59,805 nt of DNA from Chlorobiaceae bacterium (GCA_013824245.1 PNNN01000064.1:1-59805); one strand, 5' to 3'; positions 44,180-54,577 are shown, numbered from the stretch's first letter. Translations and numbers: made by a program. Notes: a model not told the origin generated them from the sequence alone.

Positions 44180-46117
44180 ATGTTATTGCCTTTATTGTTA
44201 ATTTTTATTATTCCTGTGATTTTATCGATAGTCATCACTCCATATGTTATCGGGTTTGCTGAGCATATTGGTGCGATGGATATGCCAAACGATCGGAAGG
44301 TACATAAGTATCCTATACCTCGGTTGGGCGGAATAGCAATATACATCAGTTTTTTTGCCGCACTAATTTTTTCGTTATATCTCCAACCATCGATCCATCC
44401 GTTTGGGACCATCACGCCCAAAACAGGAATAATGCTTGTCGTCTCTTTAACTATAGTATTAATCTTGGGGATATGGGACGACCTAAAACAATTAAGTCCG
44501 GGTAAAAAATTTATTGGTCAGGTATTTGCCGCGTCGATAGTTTATTTTGCCGGGTTCCGTATCTCTGCAATTACATCTCCGATGGATTTGGCATTATTAG
44601 ACTTGGGTATATTCGATTTTCCGGCAACAGTTCTTTGGGTGGTTGGAATTACAAATGCATTCAATCTGATAGACGGCTTAGACGGGCTTGCCTCCGGAGT
44701 GGCTTTTATTGTAGCCATTACAATTTTTCTGATATCATTCATGAAGAACGATATCGGTTCTGCGATGTTGGCTTTGTTGCTTGCAGGCGCTGTTCTCGGA
44801 TTTTTACGTTATAACTTCAATCGTGCGCGAATATTTCTTGGAGACTCTGGAAGTCTTTTTATAGGTTTTACGCTCGCTATTTTATCGATGACAAGTTCAA
44901 CAAAAGGATCAACTGCATTTTCGATCATTGTTCCTGTACTGACATTGGGATTGCCGATTATGGATACGATGCTTGCTATGACCAGACGTTTCCTTCGTTC
45001 CATGTTTCCAGATCAAAAAGAATACAAGCCATTTATAAGGAAAATGCTATCGATATTCGATCCAGATAAAGGCCACATTCATCATCAATTGATAAATCTC
45101 GGATTGTCGCACAGGAAAGTTGTGCTTCTTCTCTATGTTGTCTCGGTAACATTTGGAGTTGGAGCATTTGCGGTAACAGTTACTAATACATTAAGCGCTA
45201 TCCCGATATTAATCGCAATTGGCGTTGCTACTGTTATCGGTGTGAGTCAGTTGAAGTATAAAGAAATGGCTGTCTTGCGTAACGGATATTTACTTCCGAT
45301 ATATAAAATGCAATTGATGAATAATACTTTTTTCCTCGGTTTTCTTGATATTGCATTTATTATTATATCTTTCGTTTCTGCAACAGCGTTGGCTTCTATA
45401 GGTCAGCATGGCTCAGCGTATGGTCAGAATATCTTCAAAACAATTACGCTCGTTTCCGGGATACAGTTGGTAATTTTTTATATCAGCGGATTGTATAAAG
45501 GAACATTCCATCAATGGGGGATAGGCGATATATTGAAAATTTTAAAAGTCGTTTCGACGGCAATTATTGTAACTTGGGGTATTTTTGCGCTCTTTCCCCA
45601 AATTGGTTTTAATTTTAACATAACAATTTTTATTATCGATTTTTACCTTTTGATAACGCTTGTTATGGGGACAAGAATTTCATATCAAATACTTAATTAT
45701 TTCTCAAAGCGCGGTGAACGGGGAAAGAAAAACGTTTTAATTTATGGCGCCGATATAAAAGGCGTTCTAATGCTTCAGGAAATGGTGGATGATACAAGTC
45801 TGCAGATTTCACCTGTCGGATTTTTAGATGATGATCCGAAACTTGAAGGTAAAAGATTAAACGGTTATCCGATCTTCGGAGGTCACCGGAAATTAGAGCG
45901 GTTAATTAATACAAAAGGCATATCAGAGGTAATTCTGAGTAATGATGCGATCAAGCCGATTGTTTTAAAAAAATTGATCGATATTGCAAGAAACCGAGGC
46001 ATCATTGTTCGGAAATTTAAAGTTCGCTTCGAAGAGGTTTCAAGAGCCGATCATAAGTCTCAAGTTCTCGAAAGCCAGACTGCGTTTTACGAGCAGATAA
46101 AGAATCAATCTGTTTAA
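44180..46117 (+). CDS. WecA/TagO-type phosphosugar transferase fused to a FlaA1/CapD-like N-terminal half
   Basis: The protein has 645 residues. Part one (about 1-350) is a polyprenyl-phosphate N-acetylhexosamine-1-phosphate transferase, with DD at 100-101, NAFNLIDGLDG at 159-169, FLGDSGS at 219-225 and HIHH at 299-302; it starts polysaccharide synthesis. Part two (about 380-645) has four membrane helices and a Rossmann domain (NVLIYGADIKG near 535, PVGFLDDDPKLEGKRLNGYP), matching the N-terminal half of FlaA1/PglF-type or PssY-type proteins but without their catalytic dehydratase. The fusion couples initiation to a possible nucleotide-sugar-sensing domain. No frameshift is visible at the joint. 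Confidence 0.88.
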   Translation: MLLPLLLIFIIPVILSIVITPYVIGFAEHIGAMDMPNDRKVHKYPIPRLGGIAIYISFFAALIFSLYLQPSIHPFGTITPKTGIMLVVSLTIVLILGIWDDLKQLSPGKKFIGQVFAASIVYFAGFRISAITSPMDLALLDLGIFDFPATVLWVVGITNAFNLIDGLDGLASGVAFIVAITIFLISFMKNDIGSAMLALLLAGAVLGFLRYNFNRARIFLGDSGSLFIGFTLAILSMTSSTKGSTAFSIIVPVLTLGLPIMDTMLAMTRRFLRSMFPDQKEYKPFIRKMLSIFDPDKGHIHHQLINLGLSHRKVVLLLYVVSVTFGVGAFAVTVTNTLSAIPILIAIGVATVIGVSQLKYKEMAVLRNGYLLPIYKMQLMNNTFFLGFLDIAFIIISFVSATALASIGQHGSAYGQNIFKTITLVSGIQLVIFYISGLYKGTFHQWGIGDILKILKVVSTAIIVTWGIFALFPQIGFNFNITIFIIDFYLLITLVMGTRISYQILNYFSKRGERGKKNVLIYGADIKGVLMLQEMVDDTSLQISPVGFLDDDPKLEGKRLNGYPIFGGHRKLERLINTKGISEVILSNDAIKPIVLKKLIDIARNRGIIVRKFKVRFEEVSRADHKSQVLESQTAFYEQIKNQSV

Positions 46118-46549
46118 TTTCCATAACTCAAAGCGGACAGTTTTCAGTACTTCGCAATCTTGTTTTTTTACTGTCGTTAATCAATTCGCATTCTTATGTG
46201 AATTGACTGTTGGAATTAATGAAGATTGATGGGGTGATATCTTCTCTCCACAATTCTAATCTTATTTTACCGAAATTAATGTAATCCTTCTTAGTTGAAA
46301 CGAAGATTCAAACGAATCTTCGTAAATACCTTTCTAATATAAATTTAATCCGGTTATTCTCTTGCTTAAAGCATGAATACCATGCCCTCAAAATAATCCA
46401 TCCTACCCAATTTTCGGATAGAATTTAAGCTATCAACATTATTCAAATCACAATCTATTCTGCCTTGTGATATTTGTCAAACTTTCATTGGAATCACATC
46501 ATTCATTCTGTACCTTTTGATTGAATGAATTAATAAATGAAGAAATTAG
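46118..46549. promoter_or_regulatory. 432-bp intergenic region upstream of the first GH18 gene
   Basis: No gene is supported. Two hairpins stand out. One is TCAATTC...GAATTGA (46181-46206), whose inner CA/TG also pairs. The other is a perfect 10-bp stem (46300-46323) with loop AAAC. Neither has a T-run, so operator or RNA-stability roles are likelier than termination. No clear -24/-12 element was found. Confidence 0.45.
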
Positions 46550-49500
46550 ATGAATGAAATGTTAAAAATAATGATTAAGGTTGGTAAGATTCAGATGAAA
46601 CATGTTTCTATGATGATTTTAAGCATTGTGTTGTTTTTATCAACATTTGCGTTCGGAAGTACGAATTCTGATAAAAATTCAACTGATATGCGAAATAACT
46701 CCGATCCGGGCATTTGGGTAACCGGATATATTGCATCATGGACATTGCATATGGGATCTGGAACGGATGGAAATTATGGCAATATGCCATATCAGGCAGT
46801 TGATCTTGATGCTATGACACACTTGATAATGTTTGCAGCGGCTATACAAGCTGACGGTAGTTTGAAATATAACAATATAGTAACATCACGCCGCAAGCCG
46901 TTTAATGATTATGTTCATTCAAAAGGTAAACCGATTATATTGTCTGTGGGCGGTGCCGGCAATACCGAATTCTCAACAGCGATAAGTGCAACATATCGAA
47001 CGAACCTCACTCATAATTTAATGGATGCCATTCGCACATATGAGTATGATGGGATCGATATAGACATCGAACCGGTAAATGCCTCAGACACAGCGAATAT
47101 ATCTTTGTTCATTAAAGAATTGTACGACTCTCTTCAACTCCATCATTCATATCATGATGTTTCAAAGAAGCCGTTTCTAACATGTGCTATCTACAATTAT
47201 GCAAATTTGTGGGCAAGCTTAAGTCAATATTTTGATCAGATTAATTTGATGAGTTACGATTATTTTGGAACTTGGTTCGGGAAAAGTTGGCATAATAATG
47301 CGCCATCAGCTCCATCAACTGATGTTGATATATATGGGGTTGTAATGACAACAGTCCAATCGAAAATGCAAAGATTTCTTGATTCTGGAATTCCCAAAAA
47401 TAAATTCGGTGTTGGAATCGATTTTAACGGTTGGGTATGGAAAGGCGGTTTACTTGCAGACGGATCCGGGAACGGAGTAACTGCACCGCGTCAAAAATGG
47501 TCAACTGCTCCAACAATTGTTGGCGGTAAGGAAACCCAATATTATGTGTTACGAAAAAAGTATATCGATACAGCAACCGTAAGCTATCACTATGACAATG
47601 TTTGTAAAGTTCCATACATCGGTATCGACAGCGTTGGAAATACATCCGATATTTATGTTACATATCAGGATACGTCAACGATTCGCGAGATTTTTAATCT
47701 CACAAAACAAAATGGAATCGGTGGTTTGATTCTTTGGGAAGTAGGCGGTGGTTATCTTGGAACAACTGATTTCCCCACTACTTTATATCCCAATTTAATA
47801 CGCGATCCATTGCTGCGAGCTGTTAAAGAATCTCTATTGGGCGGATTACCAATTATCACTGAACCTCCTCAAGCTCCATTATTATTAGCACCATCAAATA
47901 ATACGTACAACGTATCTATTAATCCTTTAATGCAATGGAATGTTGCTGCAGGTGCGACGAACTATCGTTTGCAGATTTCAGATGATGCTTCATTCACAAA
48001 TCTGATATCGGATGATTCAACTCTCTTTATAACATCGAAACAAGTTTCAAGTTTGAGCTATTTATCTACATATTTTTGGAGAGTTAATTCCCGTAATACG
48101 GTAGGATCAAGTCAGTGGTCTGAGGTTTGGTCGTTCGTTACCGACTCTGAAAAAACAATTATACCACCACCCCCTGTAGATCCAGTTGACGAATTGGTGT
48201 ATAATGATTCACTGAATTCACCATGGAATAATGCTTCTTGGAGTTCAACAATAACATTTAAAAGCGTGGAAAATAAATATCAGGGCTTATACTCAATTAA
48301 ATCGGTTCAGAACGCATGGGGAGCTTTAAGATTTATAAGCGGTACTTGGGAATCTCCAAAGGCAATGAAAACTTCATCCGATCAGCGCTTACAGTTTAAT
48401 TTCTATAATACTACATCGGGACTCGCGATTAAAATTTATTTTGCTAACCTGACTGGTGAAAGCTTCCCGCAATTCGTAGTCAAAACATTGCCGGTTAATC
48501 AGTGGGTGAACATAGAATTTCCTGCAGACTCCATGAATCCGGGTGGTCTGGATGTTCATTATATCGTTATTCAAAATATCACATCAAATGTTTCTACTTA
48601 TTTCGTTGATGACATCTCGGTTGCAACTTCGGGAAGTCAATCGTTATCTTCGGTGCGCCTGCTTGCTCCAGAAAACTATTCAACTTTGGTAACGAATTCA
48701 ATCGTTGTGCAATGGGATTCAGTCAGCGGGGCTTCACTTTACCATTTACAACTTTCGAAAGACAGTACTTTCTCATCAACCGTATTTGAAGATTCTCTAT
48801 GTCCAATTCCATCAAGAGAGATAATCGGACTCGATTGGAATGCGAAATATTATTGGAGAGTGCGCGCTTCAAACCAACTAGTTGCTGGAGAATTTTCCGG
48901 TGTATGGAGTTTCACAACACCGGCATCAAGCGTAAAATTAGTGCTGTCTAAATCAAATATAGATTTTGGAAAAGTTTTAATAGGTACAACCAAAGTTGAT
49001 TCGATTAGATTAATTAACGATGGTACTGACACGCTCAACATTATGAGTTCTCAATCTTCTTCCACGTTCATGGTAAATCCTTCGGTTCTTCAGATAGTTC
49101 CGGGGGCGTCCAATACTATATTAGTAACATTTATTTCAACTAAAAAAGGAACATATGAAGAAAATATTCTTATCGAATACGGTGTCCCCAAGATGTATGA
49201 TACAATTAAAGTTAGTGGACAATCAGTGGCTCCACCGAGAAACGTAAGAAATCCTACGCGCTTAACATTTAAAACCGTTGTGCCCGTTTCACCGGTTATT
49301 GAGAGCTTTTATATTTATAATGACGGTGATCTTGATTTAATTATTGATAGTATGTATTCAACATCAAGTTTAATATCAATAGCACCAGCATCAATGACTG
49401 TTACCCCGAGCGATAGCCAGAAAGTTACAGTCACTACGATTGCTGCTGACCAAATGGAAAGCACAGCGTTGATAATATTCAATGATAATAGCGTGAAACC

Positions 49501-49861
49501 AATCGATACTATGCAGGTAATTTTTGAAACAGCAACCGACATTAAAACAGAATATTTCCCGACAGAGTTTTCGCTGAATCAGAATTATCCCAATCCGTTT
49601 AACCCGTCAACAACCATCAGTTATTCACTGCCTAACGAGTGCATAGTTAAGCTGACTCTCTATGATATATTAGGTCAGACAGTACAAACTCTGGTGAACG
49701 AGGTTCAACAAGCAGGTGTTCATAATGTCATTTGGAATGCCAGTGATGCGATTACAAACTCTATTGCATCCGATATATATTTCTATAGAATTGAAGCGAT
49801 AGGAATTAGCAGCCCAGGTAATGCTTTTACATTATCACGTAAAATGACTTTAATAAAGTGA
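46550..49861 (+). CDS. Secreted GH18 glycosidase with T9SS sorting domain, copy 1
   Basis: The protein has 1103 residues; an ATG at codon 16 would give a standard signal peptide (ILSIVLFLSTFAFG). The GH18 barrel (about 55-435) carries the chitinase motif YDGIDIDIEP (catalytic Glu174), preceded by the SVGGAG strand and followed by QINLMSYD. Downstream are a fibronectin-III-like module (about 445-530), a beta-sandwich carbohydrate-binding-like domain (about 545-690), a second fibronectin-like module, a HYDIN-type or choice-of-anchor segment and a T9SS tail (FSLNQNYPNPFNPS). It should hydrolyse chitin or another N-acetylglucosaminyl polymer outside the cell. It is followed by a terminator. Confidence 0.88.
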   Translation: MNEMLKIMIKVGKIQMKHVSMMILSIVLFLSTFAFGSTNSDKNSTDMRNNSDPGIWVTGYIASWTLHMGSGTDGNYGNMPYQAVDLDAMTHLIMFAAAIQADGSLKYNNIVTSRRKPFNDYVHSKGKPIILSVGGAGNTEFSTAISATYRTNLTHNLMDAIRTYEYDGIDIDIEPVNASDTANISLFIKELYDSLQLHHSYHDVSKKPFLTCAIYNYANLWASLSQYFDQINLMSYDYFGTWFGKSWHNNAPSAPSTDVDIYGVVMTTVQSKMQRFLDSGIPKNKFGVGIDFNGWVWKGGLLADGSGNGVTAPRQKWSTAPTIVGGKETQYYVLRKKYIDTATVSYHYDNVCKVPYIGIDSVGNTSDIYVTYQDTSTIREIFNLTKQNGIGGLILWEVGGGYLGTTDFPTTLYPNLIRDPLLRAVKESLLGGLPIITEPPQAPLLLAPSNNTYNVSINPLMQWNVAAGATNYRLQISDDASFTNLISDDSTLFITSKQVSSLSYLSTYFWRVNSRNTVGSSQWSEVWSFVTDSEKTIIPPPPVDPVDELVYNDSLNSPWNNASWSSTITFKSVENKYQGLYSIKSVQNAWGALRFISGTWESPKAMKTSSDQRLQFNFYNTTSGLAIKIYFANLTGESFPQFVVKTLPVNQWVNIEFPADSMNPGGLDVHYIVIQNITSNVSTYFVDDISVATSGSQSLSSVRLLAPENYSTLVTNSIVVQWDSVSGASLYHLQLSKDSTFSSTVFEDSLCPIPSREIIGLDWNAKYYWRVRASNQLVAGEFSGVWSFTTPASSVKLVLSKSNIDFGKVLIGTTKVDSIRLINDGTDTLNIMSSQSSSTFMVNPSVLQIVPGASNTILVTFISTKKGTYEENILIEYGVPKMYDTIKVSGQSVAPPRNVRNPTRLTFKTVVPVSPVIESFYIYNDGDLDLIIDSMYSTSSLISIAPASMTVTPSDSQKVTVTTIAADQMESTALIIFNDNSVKPIDTMQVIFETATDIKTEYFPTEFSLNQNYPNPFNPSTTISYSLPNECIVKLTLYDILGQTVQTLVNEVQQAGVHNVIWNASDAITNSIASDIYFYRIEAIGISSPGNAFTLSRKMTLIK

Positions 49862-49901
49862 TTTCAAAAATATATAACACCTACATAAATTAACAATCGA
49901 T

Positions 49902-49933
49902 GCCTGAGTTTTATAAAACTCGGGCTTTTTTTT
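49902..49933 (+). terminator. Rho-independent terminator after GH18 copy 1
   Basis: The 11-bp stem GCCTGAGTTTT / AAAACTCGGGC (one G-T pair) with a 2-base centre is followed by T8. Confidence 0.88.
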
Positions 49934-50149
49934 ACGGACTTTCGTAACTAAAAAGAATATTCATTCCCCAAAATTGTTCCGAGGTTGAAACAAATTAGCA
50001 TTAATTTTTGTTTAATGTATGTTATTAGTTGTAAATCAACAGTAATTTGATTAGTTTTATTAAGTTTCCTTTCTCGTCTACGGATATTTTAGATAAAAAT
50101 GAAAAATGAAAATCATAAAACAAATAATATTTTTAATGAGGACAAAAGA

Positions 50150-52975
50150 ATGAAATATATTTCTTCCATTCTCCTCTTTCTTCTCGGTTTTATAACGCAC
50201 GGATACCCATCTGATAACGGTAATCAGAATCGATCATCGGTTGTTCGTTCATCGCAACAAACACTTTCATCGATCTGGGTGACCGCGTATTTACCGTCGT
50301 GGGAGTTGAACATGGGCTCCGGAACGACAGCAAATTATGGAAACCTTCCGGTAACGAATATTGACTGGTCTGCAATATCACATATAATAATGTTTGCATG
50401 TGGTCCTACATCAACCGGCACCTTAAGCTATGGGAATTTGCTTCCATCACGGCGAAAACCATTCAACGATATTGCCCACTCCAACGGTACGCCGGTTTTA
50501 CTCGCTCTTGGGGGTGCCGGGAATGAAGTTTGGGGAGAAGCTTGTAGCGCTGCCAATATTGACAATTTTTTGAAAAACGTTCTAACCGAATTGGATATCA
50601 GCCAATATGATGGTATTGATTTAGATGTAGAACCTTTCCGAAATACCGGAACGATAAACGACACCACAAGAGTGGGACCGTTCATACGTCGGCTTTATGA
50701 TTCGTTACAAGTCCGAAGACAGTTCGCAGATCCATCTAAGAAACCATTATTAACAACTGCAATTCTTCCCAGTTGGGCGGGTGAATTTTGGGCTAAACAT
50801 GAAAACATATTAGACCAAATCAATATCATGACTTATGATATGGCTCAATCGATGGGTTGGGGAACAGATAGAACATGGCATAACAATGCAGTGTTTTCAC
50901 CGCCACCTCCAACCGGAACAAACCTTTATTATACATCGATTCAATCACGCTGGTTAGATCAATTATACAAAAGAGGCGGAAAGAATAAAGGTAAATACGG
51001 AGTAGGTATTGATTTTAACGGATCGCTTTATAAGGGAGGAGTTACTATAGACAATCCGAATGAGGGAGTATCACAGCCAATGCAAAGATGGCAAACAGCT
51101 CCAAAGTTTACATGGGATTACGATTTTGATCTTATGTTCAAGACATATCTTGATACTGCAACGCGGACAGTTAGAAGGTACGATTCAGTTCATCAAGCTG
51201 CTTATCTAAAAATTGTAGTTTCTCCGCAATTAGCAAGTGACCCATCACAACCCTGGTTAGATGAAGCATATTTATCATATACTGATTCTACGCAGATAAA
51301 AAGAATTGTACGATATGTTCGAGATTCAAGTGCTGGTGGCATAATAATATGGAATATCGGGGAAGGGTATCTGCCCAGCCAATATCTTGAACGTGATAGA
51401 ATGTTGCAATCTGTAAAAAATGCGGTTTGGATGATTGCGCCTCCACCGCCCAAAATTCAGCCGCGCATTAGGGGAGAAATATTTTTCGATAGAGAACCCG
51501 ACGGAATAAAAAGCACTCTCGACCCTTCGATGTCGGGCTGGAAAGTTACTATCTTTGGTCCTGAAGGAGAACAGATTGCTTTTACCGATTCATCAGGAAA
51601 GTATGAATTTGATTCATTGCAAACCGGAGAGTATGTTGTTACTGTTGAGGTAAAAAATTTGTGGAGACCAACGTTTCCACTTCCCGCTGGTCAGATTACT
51701 TATACCACTCAACTACTCGATGATACATCTGTCTCGGTCTGCGATTTCGGTTTGTATGCTTCGAATGTAATCGGTACTCAATACGGGGCGGGGTGGAGCG
51801 CCGTCTCTTTGCCGCTAAATGTTCCCGATCCACGCACCGGTGTTATATTTCCTCGTGCATCAAGTTCTGCTTTTTCGTATTTGAATTCCTATCTTTTGGA
51901 AGATTCATTGCAGGTTGGAAAGGGGTATCTGATAAAATTTTATTCAAATCATACTCTCTGGACAGCCGGATATGCTGTTGATAGTATTGTGGTTCCATTG
52001 AACGAAGGATGGAATATTATTGGCTCTATATCCACATCTGTTCCGCTGAGTTATATGAAAACCTCTCCATCTGGAATTTTATCCTCACCATTTTATTCAT
52101 TTGATAATGCAGGATATATGTTCTCGGATTCTATCATAGCCGGTAAGGGGTATTGGGTAAAGACTTCGGAAAAAGGTTCTATTCAAGTATCGACTGATGG
52201 AAATCAAGCTTTCAGAAAAATTGACAACACAAAATCGTTAAAGGAATCTTCGCATTCGATAACATTCAACTCGGCGTCAGGGGAATCGAGAACCTTATAT
52301 TTTGAGGGCATGAATATTGAAAATTTGTCTGAATATGAATCGTATTACGAACTTCCGCCATCATTGAATGATGAGAATTTTTTCGATGCACGATTCATTT
52401 CTCTCTCCGATCCTCTCTTTAATGGAGCATTGATCGGTTTTTTTAGGGATGGGGCTACCGGAATAGAAAAGATACCTATTCAGATCACAGCGGTTCGGTA
52501 TCCCCTCAGCTTAAAATATAAGATCGATAACGAAAATGAATATCGGTATGAATTAGAAGCACCCGATAAATTAATTTACACACTCAATGGCAATGCTGAG
52601 ATTTGTATTCGTGAATCTAAGGCGCAATCTTCCGGGTCTTCTGAATTAATATGGTTAATCCGCAAACCGATCACCTCGGTGACCCAGCAACCGGTGAAAT
52701 TTTCATTGAATCAAAATTATCCAAATCCATTTAATAATGGAACGGTCATATCATTTGATATCCCTTCTGATGGGTTTGTCCGGTTGGAAGTATATAACAT
52801 CTTGGGAGAAAGGGTTGCCGTTCTTTTAAATGGTGAGATGAACGCGGGCAATCATTCTCAGCAATTCGAAGATTTTCAAAATCTTTCGAGCGGATTATAT
52901 CTTTATAAACTCTCTTTTACAAACAAGTCTCATTCTGTTTCCAATGAGACTAAACGGATGCTTCTTCTGAAATAA
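50150..52975 (+). CDS. Secreted GH18 glycosidase with T9SS sorting domain, copy 2
   Basis: I start at the internal ATG at 50150: a GAGGA ribosome-binding site lies about 8 bases before it and it gives a clean signal peptide (MKYISSILLFLLGFITHG). The protein has 941 residues. The GH18 barrel has YDGIDLDVEPF with the catalytic Glu, the LALGGAG strand and QINIMTYD. After the barrel come a SdrD-B-like module (RGEIFFDREPDG, about 455-535), a further beta region, and a T9SS tail (FSLNQNYPNPFNNG). Its N-terminal 380 residues resemble copy 1 (both have SGTxxNYGN and SRRKPFND), so the pair arose by duplication, but the accessory domains differ. Confidence 0.88.
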   Translation: MKYISSILLFLLGFITHGYPSDNGNQNRSSVVRSSQQTLSSIWVTAYLPSWELNMGSGTTANYGNLPVTNIDWSAISHIIMFACGPTSTGTLSYGNLLPSRRKPFNDIAHSNGTPVLLALGGAGNEVWGEACSAANIDNFLKNVLTELDISQYDGIDLDVEPFRNTGTINDTTRVGPFIRRLYDSLQVRRQFADPSKKPLLTTAILPSWAGEFWAKHENILDQINIMTYDMAQSMGWGTDRTWHNNAVFSPPPPTGTNLYYTSIQSRWLDQLYKRGGKNKGKYGVGIDFNGSLYKGGVTIDNPNEGVSQPMQRWQTAPKFTWDYDFDLMFKTYLDTATRTVRRYDSVHQAAYLKIVVSPQLASDPSQPWLDEAYLSYTDSTQIKRIVRYVRDSSAGGIIIWNIGEGYLPSQYLERDRMLQSVKNAVWMIAPPPPKIQPRIRGEIFFDREPDGIKSTLDPSMSGWKVTIFGPEGEQIAFTDSSGKYEFDSLQTGEYVVTVEVKNLWRPTFPLPAGQITYTTQLLDDTSVSVCDFGLYASNVIGTQYGAGWSAVSLPLNVPDPRTGVIFPRASSSAFSYLNSYLLEDSLQVGKGYLIKFYSNHTLWTAGYAVDSIVVPLNEGWNIIGSISTSVPLSYMKTSPSGILSSPFYSFDNAGYMFSDSIIAGKGYWVKTSEKGSIQVSTDGNQAFRKIDNTKSLKESSHSITFNSASGESRTLYFEGMNIENLSEYESYYELPPSLNDENFFDARFISLSDPLFNGALIGFFRDGATGIEKIPIQITAVRYPLSLKYKIDNENEYRYELEAPDKLIYTLNGNAEICIRESKAQSSGSSELIWLIRKPITSVTQQPVKFSLNQNYPNPFNNGTVISFDIPSDGFVRLEVYNILGERVAVLLNGEMNAGNHSQQFEDFQNLSSGLYLYKLSFTNKSHSVSNETKRMLLLK

Positions 52976-53010
52976 AAAATCCGATCTTCTGTAGAGGACG
53001 GATTATTTTT
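52976..53010. terminator. Bidirectional terminator between convergent genes
   Basis: The stem AATCCG / CGGATT is extended inward by TCTTCT / AGAGGA with a GT loop, with A- and T-rich flanks. It separates the GH18 gene from the converging NtrC-type gene. Confidence 0.7.
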
Positions 53011-53023
53011 ACATTCCCTGTAT

Positions 53024-54373
53024 TTATTCCAACTGATAACTTGACAATTTGTTGTGCAAAGTTTTTCGGCTAACACCAAGAATTTTTGCTGCTTTAGCTT
53101 TATTATTCCCAGTAGAAGCGAGTGTTTGAAGAAACAGAATCCGTTCTGCTTCGTGCGCGGTGCTTCCGATAGGTATGCTGATGTTTGTTTGAAATGCCGG
53201 TTGTTGATGCAATCTTTGCGGCAGATAATGAGTGTTGATGATTTGGTGATTACAGATTACAAGCGCCCGCTCAACTATATTCCGGAGTTCACGGATATTG
53301 CCGGGCCAATGGTAAAGCATTAACAACTCAAGAGCGTCTTCCGAAAAACGTTGAATTGGCTTCTCGTACTTAACTGCAAATATCTTGAGGAAATAGTCTA
53401 CGAGCAGTGGAATATCTTCTTTTCGCTCTCTGAGAGGAGGAATATAAATTTCGATAACACTTAAACGGTAATATAAATCTTCGCGGAGTTCTTTCGCTTT
53501 TATTGCCTCGGTGATATTCTTGTTTGTTGCGGCAACCATTCTTACATCAACGTTGATTTCTTCTTTGCCGCCCAGCCGTCGGAATTTTTGGGTTTCAATC
53601 GCACGCAGCAATTTTGCCTGCGTTTCATGACTCATTTCCGCAATCTCGTCAAAAAGCAGTGTCCCTCCGTTTGCCAACTCAAAATAACCCGCCTTTTTTT
53701 GCAACGCACCGGTAAAGGCACCTTTCTCGTGCCCGAATAATTCATTTTCAATCACATCTTTTGGAAGGGTTGCACAATTAAGAGCATGGAATTGTTTTTG
53801 TGCTCGCTTGCTGTGCCGGTGAATGAGGTGAGCTACGACCTCTTTTCCTGTGCCGCTTTCCCCGCTGATTAGTACTGTTGTCTCCGATTTTGCGACGAGC
53901 CGTATTGCCGAGCGAATTTCTGAGATTGCCGCACTCTTCCCGATGAATGTAATATTGTTTTCAGATTGAATATTTTCCGGTTCGGTTGGACTTTGTGAGA
54001 TAAGGAACGATTCTTGATCTGAGGTCAGTTTTACTATTGATTCAATTAACCGGGGGTCTGTCAATCCTCCGATTATATAATCGGTCGCTCCCGCTTTCAT
54101 TAATCTTACTGCGTCCGATATTGAGCCGTTTTGGGCGCTGACTAATAATTTGACATTTAATTTTTGTGTTTTTATAAATTCAGAGATCGATAAAGCCGGT
54201 GCGAAATTTTCAATGTATCGCATTATGCAGATTGAGTAGCTGCGAGAATTGAGTTGAGATACCGCTTCGTTGTATGATAAAGCTGAATGAACGAATATAT
54301 CTGCGGAGTTTAATTTAGCTTGCAGTTCGGCATCTGAATCATTTTCAAGTGTTATCAATAAAATTGTTTCCAT
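53024..54373 (-). CDS. NtrC-family sigma-54 activator with degenerate receiver
   Basis: The protein has 449 residues. The AAA+ domain is intact: Walker A GESGTGKE (171-178), GAFTGA (218-223), Walker B LLFDEIAEM and the PPLRERKEDI block. A Fis-type helix-turn-helix ends the protein (KAAKILGVSRKTLHNKL). The N-terminal receiver (1-118) has lost its key residues: the acidic pocket reads ITLENDSD, the phospho-acceptor strand reads CIMRYIEN without Asp, and IIGGLTD replaces the conserved Lys-Pro. It must therefore be controlled by something other than Asp phosphorylation, perhaps ligand or protein contact. It is the best candidate in the window to drive the -24/-12 elements of the polysaccharide locus, though no target is proven. 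Confidence 0.92.
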   Translation of the reverse strand: METILLITLENDSDAELQAKLNSADIFVHSALSYNEAVSQLNSRSYSICIMRYIENFAPALSISEFIKTQKLNVKLLVSAQNGSISDAVRLMKAGATDYIIGGLTDPRLIESIVKLTSDQESFLISQSPTEPENIQSENNITFIGKSAAISEIRSAIRLVAKSETTVLISGESGTGKEVVAHLIHRHSKRAQKQFHALNCATLPKDVIENELFGHEKGAFTGALQKKAGYFELANGGTLLFDEIAEMSHETQAKLLRAIETQKFRRLGGKEEINVDVRMVAATNKNITEAIKAKELREDLYYRLSVIEIYIPPLRERKEDIPLLVDYFLKIFAVKYEKPIQRFSEDALELLMLYHWPGNIRELRNIVERALVICNHQIINTHYLPQRLHQQPAFQTNISIPIGSTAHEAERILFLQTLASTGNNKAKAAKILGVSRKTLHNKLSSYQLE

Positions 54374-54559
54374 AATCGTATAAATCTCCAGTCAATCAAA
54401 TCGTTTGATCATTTTGGTCGATCAAATAAACCATAACACCATCCGATGTAAATAAGTTCGTATTTAAAAAGAAATGTCAAATCAAGTTTTTTAAGATATA
54501 ATCTTCAACACATAATCAAAGCTTAAAAAAAAGATTTTGTTTCATTTACCCACTAAAAG

Positions 54560-54577
54560 TTCAGACAGTCGTCTGAA
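54560..54577. repeat. Inverted repeat between the GspE-like and NtrC-like genes
   Basis: TTCAGAC-AGTC-GTCTGAA, 7-bp arms with a 4-base loop. On the minus strand a short T-run (CTTTTA) follows, so it may be a weak terminator of the GspE-like gene, or an operator. Confidence 0.45.
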
